Made by a program: the position numbers and the translations under genes. A DNA stretch of 64,000 bases from Candidatus Lindowbacteria bacterium RIFCSPLOWO2_12_FULL_62_27 (lineage in GTDB: Bacteria > Lindowbacteria > 2-12-FULL-62-27), in contig MFPR01000014.1 in NCBI GenBank assembly GCA_001784175.1, positions 1-64,000 on the forward strand, written 5' to 3'. Below the pieces are notes generated by a model. It saw nothing but the letters and a program-made list of their open reading frames with translations, searched no databases and was not told the origin of the DNA. Shown here one piece after another: positions 8,159-18,800 of this stretch (positions are counted from its first letter, which is position 1; each line of letters starts with the position of its first letter).

Positions 8159-9021
8159 CACATCCTCCGGAGCGCGCACAGGACGGTGAGAAACTGCGCC
8201 GTTTCCGGCACGTCATGCACCCGAAGCACATGGACGCCCTTCAGGGCCGCCCAGCCGGCCGCCGCGAGGCTCCCCGGCAGGCGATGCTCCGGCGACGCGC
8301 CCGCAAGACGCTCGATGAACGATTTGCGCGAGCATCCCAGAAACACGGGCCGGCCCAGATCGTGGAGCCGGTCGAGCCCGCGAAGGATCTCAAGATTATG
8401 ATCGAGCGTCTTGCCGAACCCTATGCCCGGATCGATCAGGACCTGCCGCTCGTCTCCGCCGGCTTTCACGAAACGGTCGAGACGCGATTCGAAAAATACC
8501 ATGAGTTCGTCGAGAACCGAATCGTAGGCCGGCTGAATCTGCATGGTCCGGGGCGTTCCCTTCATGTGATTGATCACGACCGGACAGCGCGCGGACACGA
8601 CAAGGTCGCACATCGCCGGATCGAGGCCGAATCCTGAGACATCGTTGACGGCGCACGCGCCCCGCTCGAGCGCCGCTTCCGCCACGACGGATCGGTACGT
8701 GTCGATGCTGATCCAGGACCCGGGCGGCGCGCGGCGCGCCAGCTCCTCGACCACCGCGGACACCCGGCGAATCTCCTCCTCCACCGGAACTTCGTCCGAC
8801 CCCGGACGCGTCGACATCCCGCCGACATCCACCCAGCAGGCGCCGGCGCCGAGCATCGCCAGTCCGTGCGCCACGGCGGCCGGCGCGGCGGGGTATCGGC
8901 CGCCGTCGTAGAACGAATCGGGCGTCACGTTCAGGATGCCGGCCAGAACGGGGCCGGCGGAAAGATCGAGGTCTCCGGCGCGGGATTTCAAAACGATGGC
9001 TTGAAGAGAACCGGCCGGCAT
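8158..9021 (-). CDS. folP: Dihydropteroate synthase FolP
   Basis: Condenses 6-hydroxymethyl-7,8-dihydropterin diphosphate with p-aminobenzoate in folate synthesis; cytosolic TIM barrel. Motifs: GILNVTPDSF at residues 29-38, VDVGGMSTRPG at 64-74 (the usual Glu of GGES is Met here), VNDVSGF, DPGIGFGKT and GCSRKSF. I place the start at ATG 9021 (MPAGSLQ), 13 bases after ftsH; the upstream frame would add 17 Pro/Arg-rich residues not seen in the family. The stop overlaps the pilZ start. ftsH-folP adjacency is common in several phyla. Confidence 0.95.
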   Translation of the reverse strand: MPAGSLQAIVLKSRAGDLDLSAGPVLAGILNVTPDSFYDGGRYPAAPAAVAHGLAMLGAGACWVDVGGMSTRPGSDEVPVEEEIRRVSAVVEELARRAPPGSWISIDTYRSVVAEAALERGACAVNDVSGFGLDPAMCDLVVSARCPVVINHMKGTPRTMQIQPAYDSVLDELMVFFESRLDRFVKAGGDERQVLIDPGIGFGKTLDHNLEILRGLDRLHDLGRPVFLGCSRKSFIERLAGASPEHRLPGSLAAAGWAALKGVHVLRVHDVPETAQFLTVLCALRRM

Positions 9022-9034
9022 TAACGTCGGATGA

Positions 9035-11278
<2,244 letters not shown>

Positions 11279-11303
11279 TCCCTGTCCGGTCCGCGAAGCA
11301 GAA

Positions 11304-11879
11304 TCAGATCAGTTTCCCCGCCGCCTCGAGCGGTTTCAGGGCATTCGGGTTCACGGAAAAAATGTACGGTATTCCCCGGAAATATTCAAGATAATCCAGG
11401 CCGTAGCCCACCAAAAACAGGTCGGGCACGACGAGTCCCGCGTAATCCGGGACCAGCGGGACTTTGCGGTGCGTCGGTTTGTCCAGAAGCGCGCAGATTT
11501 TGACGGACCGCGGATGCCGCGCTTCCAGGGTTTTCTTCAACTGGCTGTAGGTCAGCCCGGTGTCGATGATGTCCTCGACGATAAGCACATGCCGGCCCTC
11601 GACGTTCTGCCGGAGGTCCGTTTCGATCCGGACGACGCCTGAACTGCTCGATCCGCTGCCGTAGCTCGAAACGGCCATGAAGTCGATCACGTGCGGGATG
11701 GTGATGGCCCGCGAGAGGTCCGACAGAAACACGTAGGCGCCGCGAAGGATGCCCACGAGAAGCAGTTCCTGGTTTGCATAATCCTGCGAGATTCTCCGGC
11801 CGAGGTCCCGGACGGCGGCGGCGATGGCAGCCTCGTCAAAGACGACCCGGTCCTTCACTTCTTCAATGCTCAGCGTCAT
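11304..11879 (-). CDS. hpt: Hypoxanthine phosphoribosyltransferase
   Basis: Salvages hypoxanthine and guanine with PRPP to IMP and GMP. The PRPP-binding loop [11 protein letters not shown] (residues 98-108) and the [11 protein letters not shown] and SSYGSG flexible-loop regions are present; [13 protein letters not shown] near the C-terminus is typical. At 191 residues it has normal length. It lies between tilS and ftsH, the same order as in many bacteria (tilS-hpt-ftsH). The gap to tilS is 69 bases, long enough for an internal promoter, though none is obvious. Confidence 0.95.
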   Translation of the reverse strand: MTLSIEEVKDRVVFDEAAIAAAVRDLGRRISQDYANQELLLVGILRGAYVFLSDLSRAITIPHVIDFMAVSSYGSGSSSSGVVRIETDLRQNVEGRHVLIVEDIIDTGLTYSQLKKTLEARHPRSVKICALLDKPTHRKVPLVPDYAGLVVPDLFLVGYGLDYLEYFRGIPYIFSVNPNALKPLEAAGKLI

Positions 11880-11948
11880 GCGCCTGGTTCACCTCGGACT
11901 TTTGTCTCCATGTGAAATGCCCTACGCTACGCGACTTCTTGCGGCCTG

Positions 11949-12938
11949 TCAACCGCCCGCCAGCCGGATGCGGGACCGGTCGATCAGCAATTTCCGGCCG
12001 CCAGGCAGGTCCAGCGATGCGCGGGCGGCGCTGCGGATCAGCCGTGCGGCCGCGGCCAGATTTTTGTGGCCGCCCAGAACCGCCGACCCGCCGCGCCGGC
12101 GGCCCCACCGCTGCAAAACACGCGCCACCACCGCCTCCGGCCAGTTCCTGAGTTCGGCCGGATCGAGCCTCCCGCGATAAAGACCGTCGGCCAGGTCCGA
12201 CAGCGCGGCGTCCTCCGATTCGAGCGCCTGCTGGGTCGCGGCCATGGCCTTGGCAAACCCGGGATGCCAGGATTTCAGCATCGGGATCAGCTCCAGCCGC
12301 AGACGGTTCCGGAGGAACCGCAGGTCCCGGTTCGTCGAATCTTCGTGATATGAAATTTTCTCCGCCGCCGAAAATTCCAAAATCTCGTCGCGCGTGAACG
12401 GCAAAAGCGGCCGGATGATGTTCAAGGAACCGCCGCCCGCCGCCAGCGTCTCCGTCGATCTCAAACTCGTCAGGCCCCTGAGGCCGCTCCCGCGAAGAAG
12501 AAAGAGAAAAAATGTCTCGATCCGGTCGTCCAGATGATGCGCCTGGGCGATGGCGTCCAGCCGGTATCGCCGGGCAGCGCGCGAAAAAAATTTCAGCCGG
12601 GCCGAGCGACCGGCCGCCTCGAGCCCCTCCCCGGTCGCCCGGAGGCGGACCCGGTCAACGACGAGCGGCGCGCGCACGCGCCGCGACAGCGCCCGGAGGA
12701 CCGCTCGATCCCGGCGGCGCTCGGCCACGGGCCGAATCCCATGGTCCAGATGCAGGAGGACAACACGCCGAACCCCAAGATGCGCCTTCATGCGCCCGAT
12801 CAGCGCCGCCAGCACACACGAATCCCGCCCGCCCGATACCCCGATCCCCAGGCGGAGGCGCCGGCCGGCACCGGAGGCGCCGAACTGTGTCCGCCAGAAA
12901 TGCAAGAAACGCGAAACGAACGCGCGGGAACTCGACAT
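11949..12938 (-). CDS. tilS: tRNA(Ile)-lysidine synthase TilS
   Basis: ATP-pyrophosphatase (PP-loop) enzyme that adds lysine to C34 of the CAU-anticodon tRNA-Ile so that it reads AUA. The PP-loop is SGGRDS at residues 35-40. HLDHGIRP, AQAHHLDDRIETFF and RPLLPFTRDEI are TilS signatures, and the NRDLRFLRNRLRLELIP stretch matches the tRNA-contacting region. At 329 residues it lacks the longest C-terminal versions of the family. It is the first gene of the minus-strand run and is divergent from rodA with only 46 bases between start codons, so the promoters of both units must overlap in that gap or lie within the genes. Confidence 0.93.
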   Translation of the reverse strand: MSSSRAFVSRFLHFWRTQFGASGAGRRLRLGIGVSGGRDSCVLAALIGRMKAHLGVRRVVLLHLDHGIRPVAERRRDRAVLRALSRRVRAPLVVDRVRLRATGEGLEAAGRSARLKFFSRAARRYRLDAIAQAHHLDDRIETFFLFLLRGSGLRGLTSLRSTETLAAGGGSLNIIRPLLPFTRDEILEFSAAEKISYHEDSTNRDLRFLRNRLRLELIPMLKSWHPGFAKAMAATQQALESEDAALSDLADGLYRGRLDPAELRNWPEAVVARVLQRWGRRRGGSAVLGGHKNLAAAARLIRSAARASLDLPGGRKLLIDRSRIRLAGG

Positions 12939-12984
12939 CGCCGGCAGTCTATCTCAGCCCGCCTCAATCTGCTATGACGGGATC

Positions 12985-14304
12985 ATGCGGCTCCCGGAAT
13001 TTCGGATGGAATCGCTCTTTACGGGGTGCCTCGTTGCGGCGGCGCTGATCGGGCTCACGAATCTCTACAGCGCGGCGGGCGGCGGGCAGGAGGAGTATTT
13101 CTGGCGGCAGGTTCTCGCGACGGCGGCCGGCGTGGGGATATGCGCGGTCCTGGCCGCAACCGATTACCGGTCCCTGCGGCGCACCGGCGCGCTCCTGTAT
13201 ATTCTGGGCAACGTCGTGCTGCTCCTGACGGCGCTCATGGGCCGCGAAGTCAAAGCCACGCGGTCGTGGCTTTCCTTCGGGATTTTTTCGGTGCAGCCGT
13301 CGGAGCTGTTCAAGGGTATTTTCATTCTCCATCTGGCGGCGTATCTCGGTCAGATCCAGCGCGAACACCGTGCGACGCTCCTGCGCGGGCTTTTCATTCC
13401 GCTCTTGCTTCTGGCCATACCGGTCGCGCTCACCCTGTATCAGGGAGACGCGGGGACGGCGGCCGTTTACATTCCGGTTTTCTTTGTGATGATCTACACG
13501 GCCGGCCTGCATTTCGCCCTGATCGGCATCGCCCTCAGCGTCGGCGCCCTCGCGGCCGCCACCGCCACCCTCCGCGTCTTCATCGAAACCACGCACACCG
13601 GATGGGAAGCCTTCATACAGAAGTACCTGTTCGGATCGCTTGCGTGGCCCGTGTTCGGGCTGACGTTTCTGGCCTGCGCCCTGTTTCTGATCCTGCGCCT
13701 CCGGTTCACGCATTACCGGGGCGGCCACAAGACGCGATTCGTGATGCTGATGGTGGCGGTTCTGTTTGCGGGTCTGCAATCGGGCGAAGTGTTCTATCAG
13801 AAGCTGAAACCTCATCAGAAAAATCGCATCGCGTCTTTTTTCAACCCGCAGATCGACCCGCGCGGCGCCGGATACCAGGCGCTTCAAGCCCGGATCGCGG
13901 TCGGCTCCGGCGGGATATGGGGCAAAGGGTATTTCAAGGGCACGCAGAAGGGCCTTGGGTTTTTGCCGGAACAGTGGACCGATTTCGCTTTCAGCGTCCT
14001 CGCCGAGGAATGGGGATTTGCCGGCAGCACGGCCACCCTGCTGATCTATGGCCTGCTCATCGGGTCCGCCCTCTCGATCGGCCGCAACGCCACCGACCTC
14101 TACGGGTGCCTCGTGGCGACCGGAACGGCCGCGCTGTATTTCATCCACATGGGAATCGGCGTCGCCATGAATCTCGGCGCGTTTCCGGTCGTCGGCATCC
14201 CCATGCCCTTCCTCTCCTACGGCGGCTCCGCCCAAGTCCTCAATTTCATGATGGCCGGCCTCACCCTCTCGGTAGCCCGCCACCGGCGGCTTTTGGCGGC
14301 GTAG
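12985..14304 (+). CDS. rodA: Rod-shape SEDS glycosyltransferase RodA
   Basis: SEDS-family peptidoglycan polymerase of the elongasome, working with a class B PBP. It is a 439-residue polytopic protein with about ten hydrophobic segments. The RodA-specific GTQKGLGFLPEQWTDFAFSVLAEEWGF stretch spans about residues 316-342, and the C-terminal GAFPVVGIPMPFLSYGGSA motif is present. The start is the ATG at 12985 (MRLPEF); the open frame extends far upstream across tilS without coding sense. No partner mreB, mreC or PBP2 gene lies nearby. Confidence 0.92.
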   Translation: MRLPEFRMESLFTGCLVAAALIGLTNLYSAAGGGQEEYFWRQVLATAAGVGICAVLAATDYRSLRRTGALLYILGNVVLLLTALMGREVKATRSWLSFGIFSVQPSELFKGIFILHLAAYLGQIQREHRATLLRGLFIPLLLLAIPVALTLYQGDAGTAAVYIPVFFVMIYTAGLHFALIGIALSVGALAAATATLRVFIETTHTGWEAFIQKYLFGSLAWPVFGLTFLACALFLILRLRFTHYRGGHKTRFVMLMVAVLFAGLQSGEVFYQKLKPHQKNRIASFFNPQIDPRGAGYQALQARIAVGSGGIWGKGYFKGTQKGLGFLPEQWTDFAFSVLAEEWGFAGSTATLLIYGLLIGSALSIGRNATDLYGCLVATGTAALYFIHMGIGVAMNLGAFPVVGIPMPFLSYGGSAQVLNFMMAGLTLSVARHRRLLAA

Positions 14305-14323
14305 CGCCGGCCCACCCCCGTCG

Positions 14324-15403
14324 TCAGGCTGAAACGACGACGCTGTCGGAGATTTTGTCGTGCCACGCCATCCGGCGGGCGTCCCAGAACGCCCAGAGGA
14401 AACCCAGAAACAGCGGCGCCGCGGAAAGATAATAGAGGACGCACCTCAAGAAGGCGCGTTTGAATCCGAGCGGCGTTCCGTCCGAGCCGACCACCCGGAG
14501 TTTCAGCAGTCGTTTTCCGGGCGTAGCGCCCTTTTTCCAAAGTAGGAGCGTCGAATATAGGATAAAGATCGCCTGCCAGAGAACGCCGCCCGCTTTTTTC
14601 AGTTTGCCTCTTCGGCGGTTGAGCGACTGCCTCTCTGCGTCGAGCGGATGGCCGGCCGGAATGTCGCCCGGCGCCTTGAATCCCTCAGCGGCCATCGCCC
14701 GGCGAAACTCCGTCTGGCCTTTATGGATTTTTGAGCGCGCGCCGAGCGTCAGAACAAGGACCGCCAGAAAAACCAGCACGGCGTCGAGGCCGAACGCCGC
14801 CGCCCGCCGCCATACGGACGCCGGGCGCGGCGAGAGCGCGACGCCCGAATCAAAAACGATCTCGGGCGCAGGCGCCGCCGGCGGCGATTCGCCCTCCCGC
14901 AGCACCCGGTATACTTTGATCTTGTGCGGGATTCCCTTGAGGACGCGATATCCGATCTCGGCGGACGGGACCTCGGATTTGTTCATGGCCAGGTAGGTGG
15001 CCTCGGTGAAGTATATCTCGTTGGCTTCGGCGATGCCCTCGATCCGGGCCGCGATGTTGACCGCCTCGCCGTAGATGTCGCCCTCCTCGAGGGTCACCTC
15101 GCCCGTGTTGATCGCCACCCGGATCTCGATGCGGTCCGGTTCGGCGAGCGTGGCGTTGTGGGTTCGCAGGGTTTCCTGAAGCTCCATGCCGGTGAGAACG
15201 GCGTCGGTCGGACTTTCAAAGGTCACCAAAAACGCGTCGCCGATGGTTTTGATGAGTTTCCCGCCCCGGTTCTCGATCACCGGCAGAAGCAGTTCGCGGT
15301 GCCGGCGAAGCATGTCCATCGTCGCGCTTCGGCTCTGCCCGCTCGTCCGGGGAGTGAATCCCTTCATGTCGGTAAACACGATGGTGAGGTTCTTGGTATC
15401 CAC
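14324..15403 (-). CDS. Class III adenylate cyclase fused to RDD membrane domain
   Basis: Residues 1-175 form a class III cyclase: metal Asp12 in FTDMKGFT, substrate-binding Lys52 in KTIGDAF with Asp56, Asp109, and transition-state Asn116/Arg120 in GEAVNIAAR. The residues fit ATP use, so cAMP is the likely product. After a Pro/Ala linker (about 176-192), residues about 193-359 form an RDD domain with transmembrane segments (VWRRAAAFGLDAVLVFLAVLVLTLGA, then FILYSTLLLW and YYLSAAPLFLGFLWAFW). The cyclase precedes the membrane part, the reverse of most membrane cyclases. It is convergent with rodA and divergent from rpmB. What the RDD domain senses or transports is unknown. Confidence 0.85.
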   Translation of the reverse strand: MDTKNLTIVFTDMKGFTPRTSGQSRSATMDMLRRHRELLLPVIENRGGKLIKTIGDAFLVTFESPTDAVLTGMELQETLRTHNATLAEPDRIEIRVAINTGEVTLEEGDIYGEAVNIAARIEGIAEANEIYFTEATYLAMNKSEVPSAEIGYRVLKGIPHKIKVYRVLREGESPPAAPAPEIVFDSGVALSPRPASVWRRAAAFGLDAVLVFLAVLVLTLGARSKIHKGQTEFRRAMAAEGFKAPGDIPAGHPLDAERQSLNRRRGKLKKAGGVLWQAIFILYSTLLLWKKGATPGKRLLKLRVVGSDGTPLGFKRAFLRCVLYYLSAAPLFLGFLWAFWDARRMAWHDKISDSVVVSA

Positions 15404-15446
15404 GAGAGCGCAACACTATCTTATACCATTCCGCGCCGCCAGCCCA

Positions 15447-15473
15447 TTGACGGAGGGCCGCCGGCGTTATAGA
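15447..15473 (+). promoter_or_regulatory. rpmB: Putative sigma70 promoter for rpmB
   Basis: TTGACG (15447-15452) and TATAGA (15468-15473) are separated by 15 bases, slightly short. They lie 27 bases upstream of the rpmB start, which has a GAGGAGG ribosome-binding site. Confidence 0.4.
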
Positions 15474-15499
15474 GTGGCGCAAATTTTGAGGAGGCTTGT

Positions 15500-15691
15500 A
15501 TGGCCAGAGTATGCGAGATTTGCGGCAAGGCGCCGGCCAGCGGGAACAACGTGAGTCACGCGCGCAACAAGACCCGCCGGCGATGGATGCCCAACCTACA
15601 GAAAATCAAAATCACCCTGCACGGCCGGGTCTGCCGGGCCAACGTCTGCACGCGTTGCATCAAGTCCGACCGGATCCGGAAAGCCGCCTGA
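15500..15691 (+). CDS. rpmB: 50S ribosomal protein L28
   Basis: 63-residue L28 with the family pattern [26 protein letters not shown] and a C-terminal CxxxxCTRC. Cys5, Cys8, Cys50 and Cys53 can form a zinc ribbon, with Cys45 also nearby, so this is the zinc-binding (C+) form. A strong GAGGAGG precedes the ATG. Single gene, followed by GC-rich spacer and the palindrome at 15762. Confidence 0.96.
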   Translation: MARVCEICGKAPASGNNVSHARNKTRRRWMPNLQKIKITLHGRVCRANVCTRCIKSDRIRKAA

Positions 15692-15761
15692 CCCCCGGCC
15701 CGGACTCGGTCCCAGGGCCCCAGGCGCCCTTCCGCGCCCGACGGCGGCCCTGCCGTCCCGA

Positions 15762-15815
15762 GTGATATCATGATATCATGATAGCTATCATGATATCATG
15801 ATATCATGATATCAC
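15762..15815. repeat. 54-bp palindrome of ATGATATC units abutting a start codon
   Basis: The block is built of the self-complementary 8-mer ATGATATC and variants around a central TAGCTA; two units lie to the left and three to the right. The first 20 bases (GTGATATCATGATATCATGA) are the exact reverse complement of the last 20. It is AT-rich in GC-rich surroundings and ends one base before the TTG start of the 1714-residue gene. All ATGs within it meet a stop quickly in frame. It could be an operator array, a cruciform or a transcript hairpin between rpmB and the giant gene. Confidence 0.9.
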
Positions 15816-18800
15816 TTGGCTTCGGAGTCCTTTCCAGATGAACTGACGGGGGTTTTCCCGCCGGGGGACCCCGAGTCCCTGGAGGGGATGAGGCTCCTTA
15901 ACCGGCTCCTCCTCCGGTTTTCACGGCCCCGCGAGGTTCTCCGGGGAATTGCCAATCTCGTCCGGTCCGGCGATCCACTGGTGGCGCCGCCGGAAACGTT
16001 CCTCCACCGGCGATATGCACAGCAGTTTGAAAATTGGGATTACCCCGTGACGGTCCAGTCCCTGGTGGAGACGGAGGAAGGGCGGCTCCTGTCGTTGCCG
16101 CCCGGATCCCGGCGGTTTTCGAAGTTCCGCAGAATCATCCCGGACATTGTGAACCTCCAGCTTCAAGTCCGCTTCCCCCGCCTCCTGGCGGAACTGGCGA
16201 ACCGGCCGAACCTTTTTTTTCCGGGCGTTTTTTTTCCGCAGGAGCTGGAGATCGGAAACATGGAAATGATCTCGGCTCTCCACGGGACATTTTATGTCGT
16301 CCACGCGGAGCTCAAGGTCGGGCGGCCCGCCGGGCGCGGCCAGCCGGCGTCGGTCGTGCTGAAACCGACGGACATGGCGCTGGAGTCGATCGTCACGTTC
16401 ACCCTGCAGTTCATCAACCGCCGGCTCGATCCAGCCACCCGGAGAAGCCTCGGGCCGATTCTGGCGCCCACCATTGTTTCGATCGACGACCGCTACGGCA
16501 TCATGGATCTCATCCCCGGCAAAAACGGCGTCGAGTTCCTTCCCCAGGGCATCCAGGCCGGGTCCATTCAGGAACTTCGCCGGAACGAGTTTCCGCCGGA
16601 CCTCGATCTTTCGCGCGAAGAAGTTCTGCAAATTGCCCGTGAATTTTCCAAGCAGGCTGTGATGGCCTATTACCTCCGGCTGTACGACCGCAAGCCTGAC
16701 CAGTTGATGATTCACCGGATCGAAGACGGTCCCGCGCGGGCGGCGCTCCAATTCGCGCACATCGATTTTGGCCGGGCCCTCAAACGGAATTATGCCCTGC
16801 CCTGGAAGCGCCACTATGATCCGACCCGGCCGCCGCTGGTGTTCGACGTTCACGAAATTCCATATTTTGAGGCCGCCGCCGCATTCATCTACCTTCCTCA
16901 TTTCATTCCGGCGGATCTGAAGGACCGGTTGAGTCCGTTCGACGGCGAAATGCGGGAGGTGATCATCGAGACCTTTGTCCGGCTGGCGGGCGAAATCAAA
17001 TCGGAAGCGGACGAAATTCACTCGCTCCTCAAATACCTCATCGGCCGCCGGACCCAGTACCGGCCCGTGGAGGTTCAGGATATTTGTGTGGCGCCGGAGG
17101 ACGTGGAGGAGGTCTATACCACGCTCATCGCGCTGGACGACCCGGAGGACATCATCGAATCGATCCTGAACCTGGCCTATCACGAGCGCGAAGGCACGGC
17201 CGCGCTCCTTGCGGACGGCGACGACGAAAGCGGCGTCTATCGCCGGGCGCTGTTGTCCGGAGACCGCGTGACCCGCCTCACGGACCGATTGGACGGCGCT
17301 CACCCCTACCGGCTGCGGGACTATCGAACGCAGGGCCGGGTTTCGTACGACGTGGAACAGAAAAAACTGCGGATCCATTTTGGCGATCAACCGGAGCGCG
17401 TGATCGCGCACGTCGAGCGGCAGTATTCCGCCCGGCTGGCCCGCTTCATCCGCCAATACCCGGGCGACCCGCGCGGCGTCGAGCTTGAAATCGTCAGCGA
17501 CGGAAGCGTCACCGCGCGAAAAGTATCGCCGGACGGCCGGACGGGGCTTCGGCAGAAGCTGCGGTTTCCGCCCGACATCATGCAGGAGATCAACGAATCC
17601 GGGTCGGGATTTTCGCCCGCCGCGCACGTTCTGGCGCACGCCGCCGACTACAAGATGCGCCCGGCCGCCGACGACTACCTGCTGGATGAAATCGACAAAC
17701 ATCGGCGGATCATTGCCAACGATCTGGAAGGCCGGGAAATCCTCCAGTTCATGATGGCGACCGAGCCACCCGGCCATCCGCTCAACGCCGCCATGGCGGA
17801 GATGGTCCGGTACCTGCTGGCCAATCCGGATTACCTGGCCGACAAGGACCCCTACGAGAGCATCAATCAACTGGTCCTGTCGCTGGCGCGCAAGCATCTG
17901 CAACGGCGATGGCCCGGCGGCCGCGCGATGATCGAGGAATTTCTGCCGAAAAACTTTCTGGAGGCCATCCACCCGCTGGGACTGCCGATCCTCGGTCTCT
18001 ACGAGCATGTCGACCTGTCGCATTTCATCCATCTGATCCTCACGGTCCGGCTGGCGGACGAGCTGGGCAGGCGAGCCGCCCTGGCGCCGGCCGAACTGAA
18101 AATCCTCCGGACGGCCGCCTTCCTCCACGACCTGAACGTCATGGACGTGCATTTCCGGGAGGCGTTGATGGAGCCCAGCGGCCGCTTGAACCGGCCCATT
18201 CTCGCGCAGGTGATGGAACGGCACGCGGAGATTGCCGCGGAGATTTTTGAAAAGTCCCTGTCGGAACGGAAAATTTCCGCGCCCGACGGCATGACGGCGG
18301 AGATGCTGCTTCACATCCTGAAAAACCATCATCGCCCCTCCGGCCGGGTGGAGCAAATCCTGCACCTCGCGGACAACATCGCCGTCTTCGCCGACCGGAC
18401 GCGTCCCGATCACTGGAACCGGGGTTTTTTGCGGCTGGAGGAGATCGCACCGCGATGGATCGACGCCCAACTGGAGCGCAAGCTGATCGACCGCGAGGTT
18501 TGGTCCGCGGCCCAGGGATTTTTTTCCGATCCGAAAAACTACGCGCTCCTTCGCGAGCTGGACCGCATGTCGGCCTTTTTCCCCCAGGTGTTCGCCGCCC
18601 TCCAGATGGCCGCCGCGCTGCACTTGGGTCTCAATCCCCAGCACACCAATCCGATGGCGGACCTGCGCGAGCGCCACGGGGAGGATCTGGTCAACCGGAT
18701 CTTCGACAATCTCATGAAGTCCGGCCTGTCGGTTCGGGACAAGATCAAGGTGTTGAACCGGACCGACGCTATCGCGCCGATGTTTCGGAAGGAAACCGTG

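Noticed and set aside
15762-15815. Phase variation of the giant gene by the 8-base repeat
   Set aside because: All ATGs inside the repeat meet stops within a few codons or out of frame, so copy-number changes would not put an upstream start in frame with the gene.
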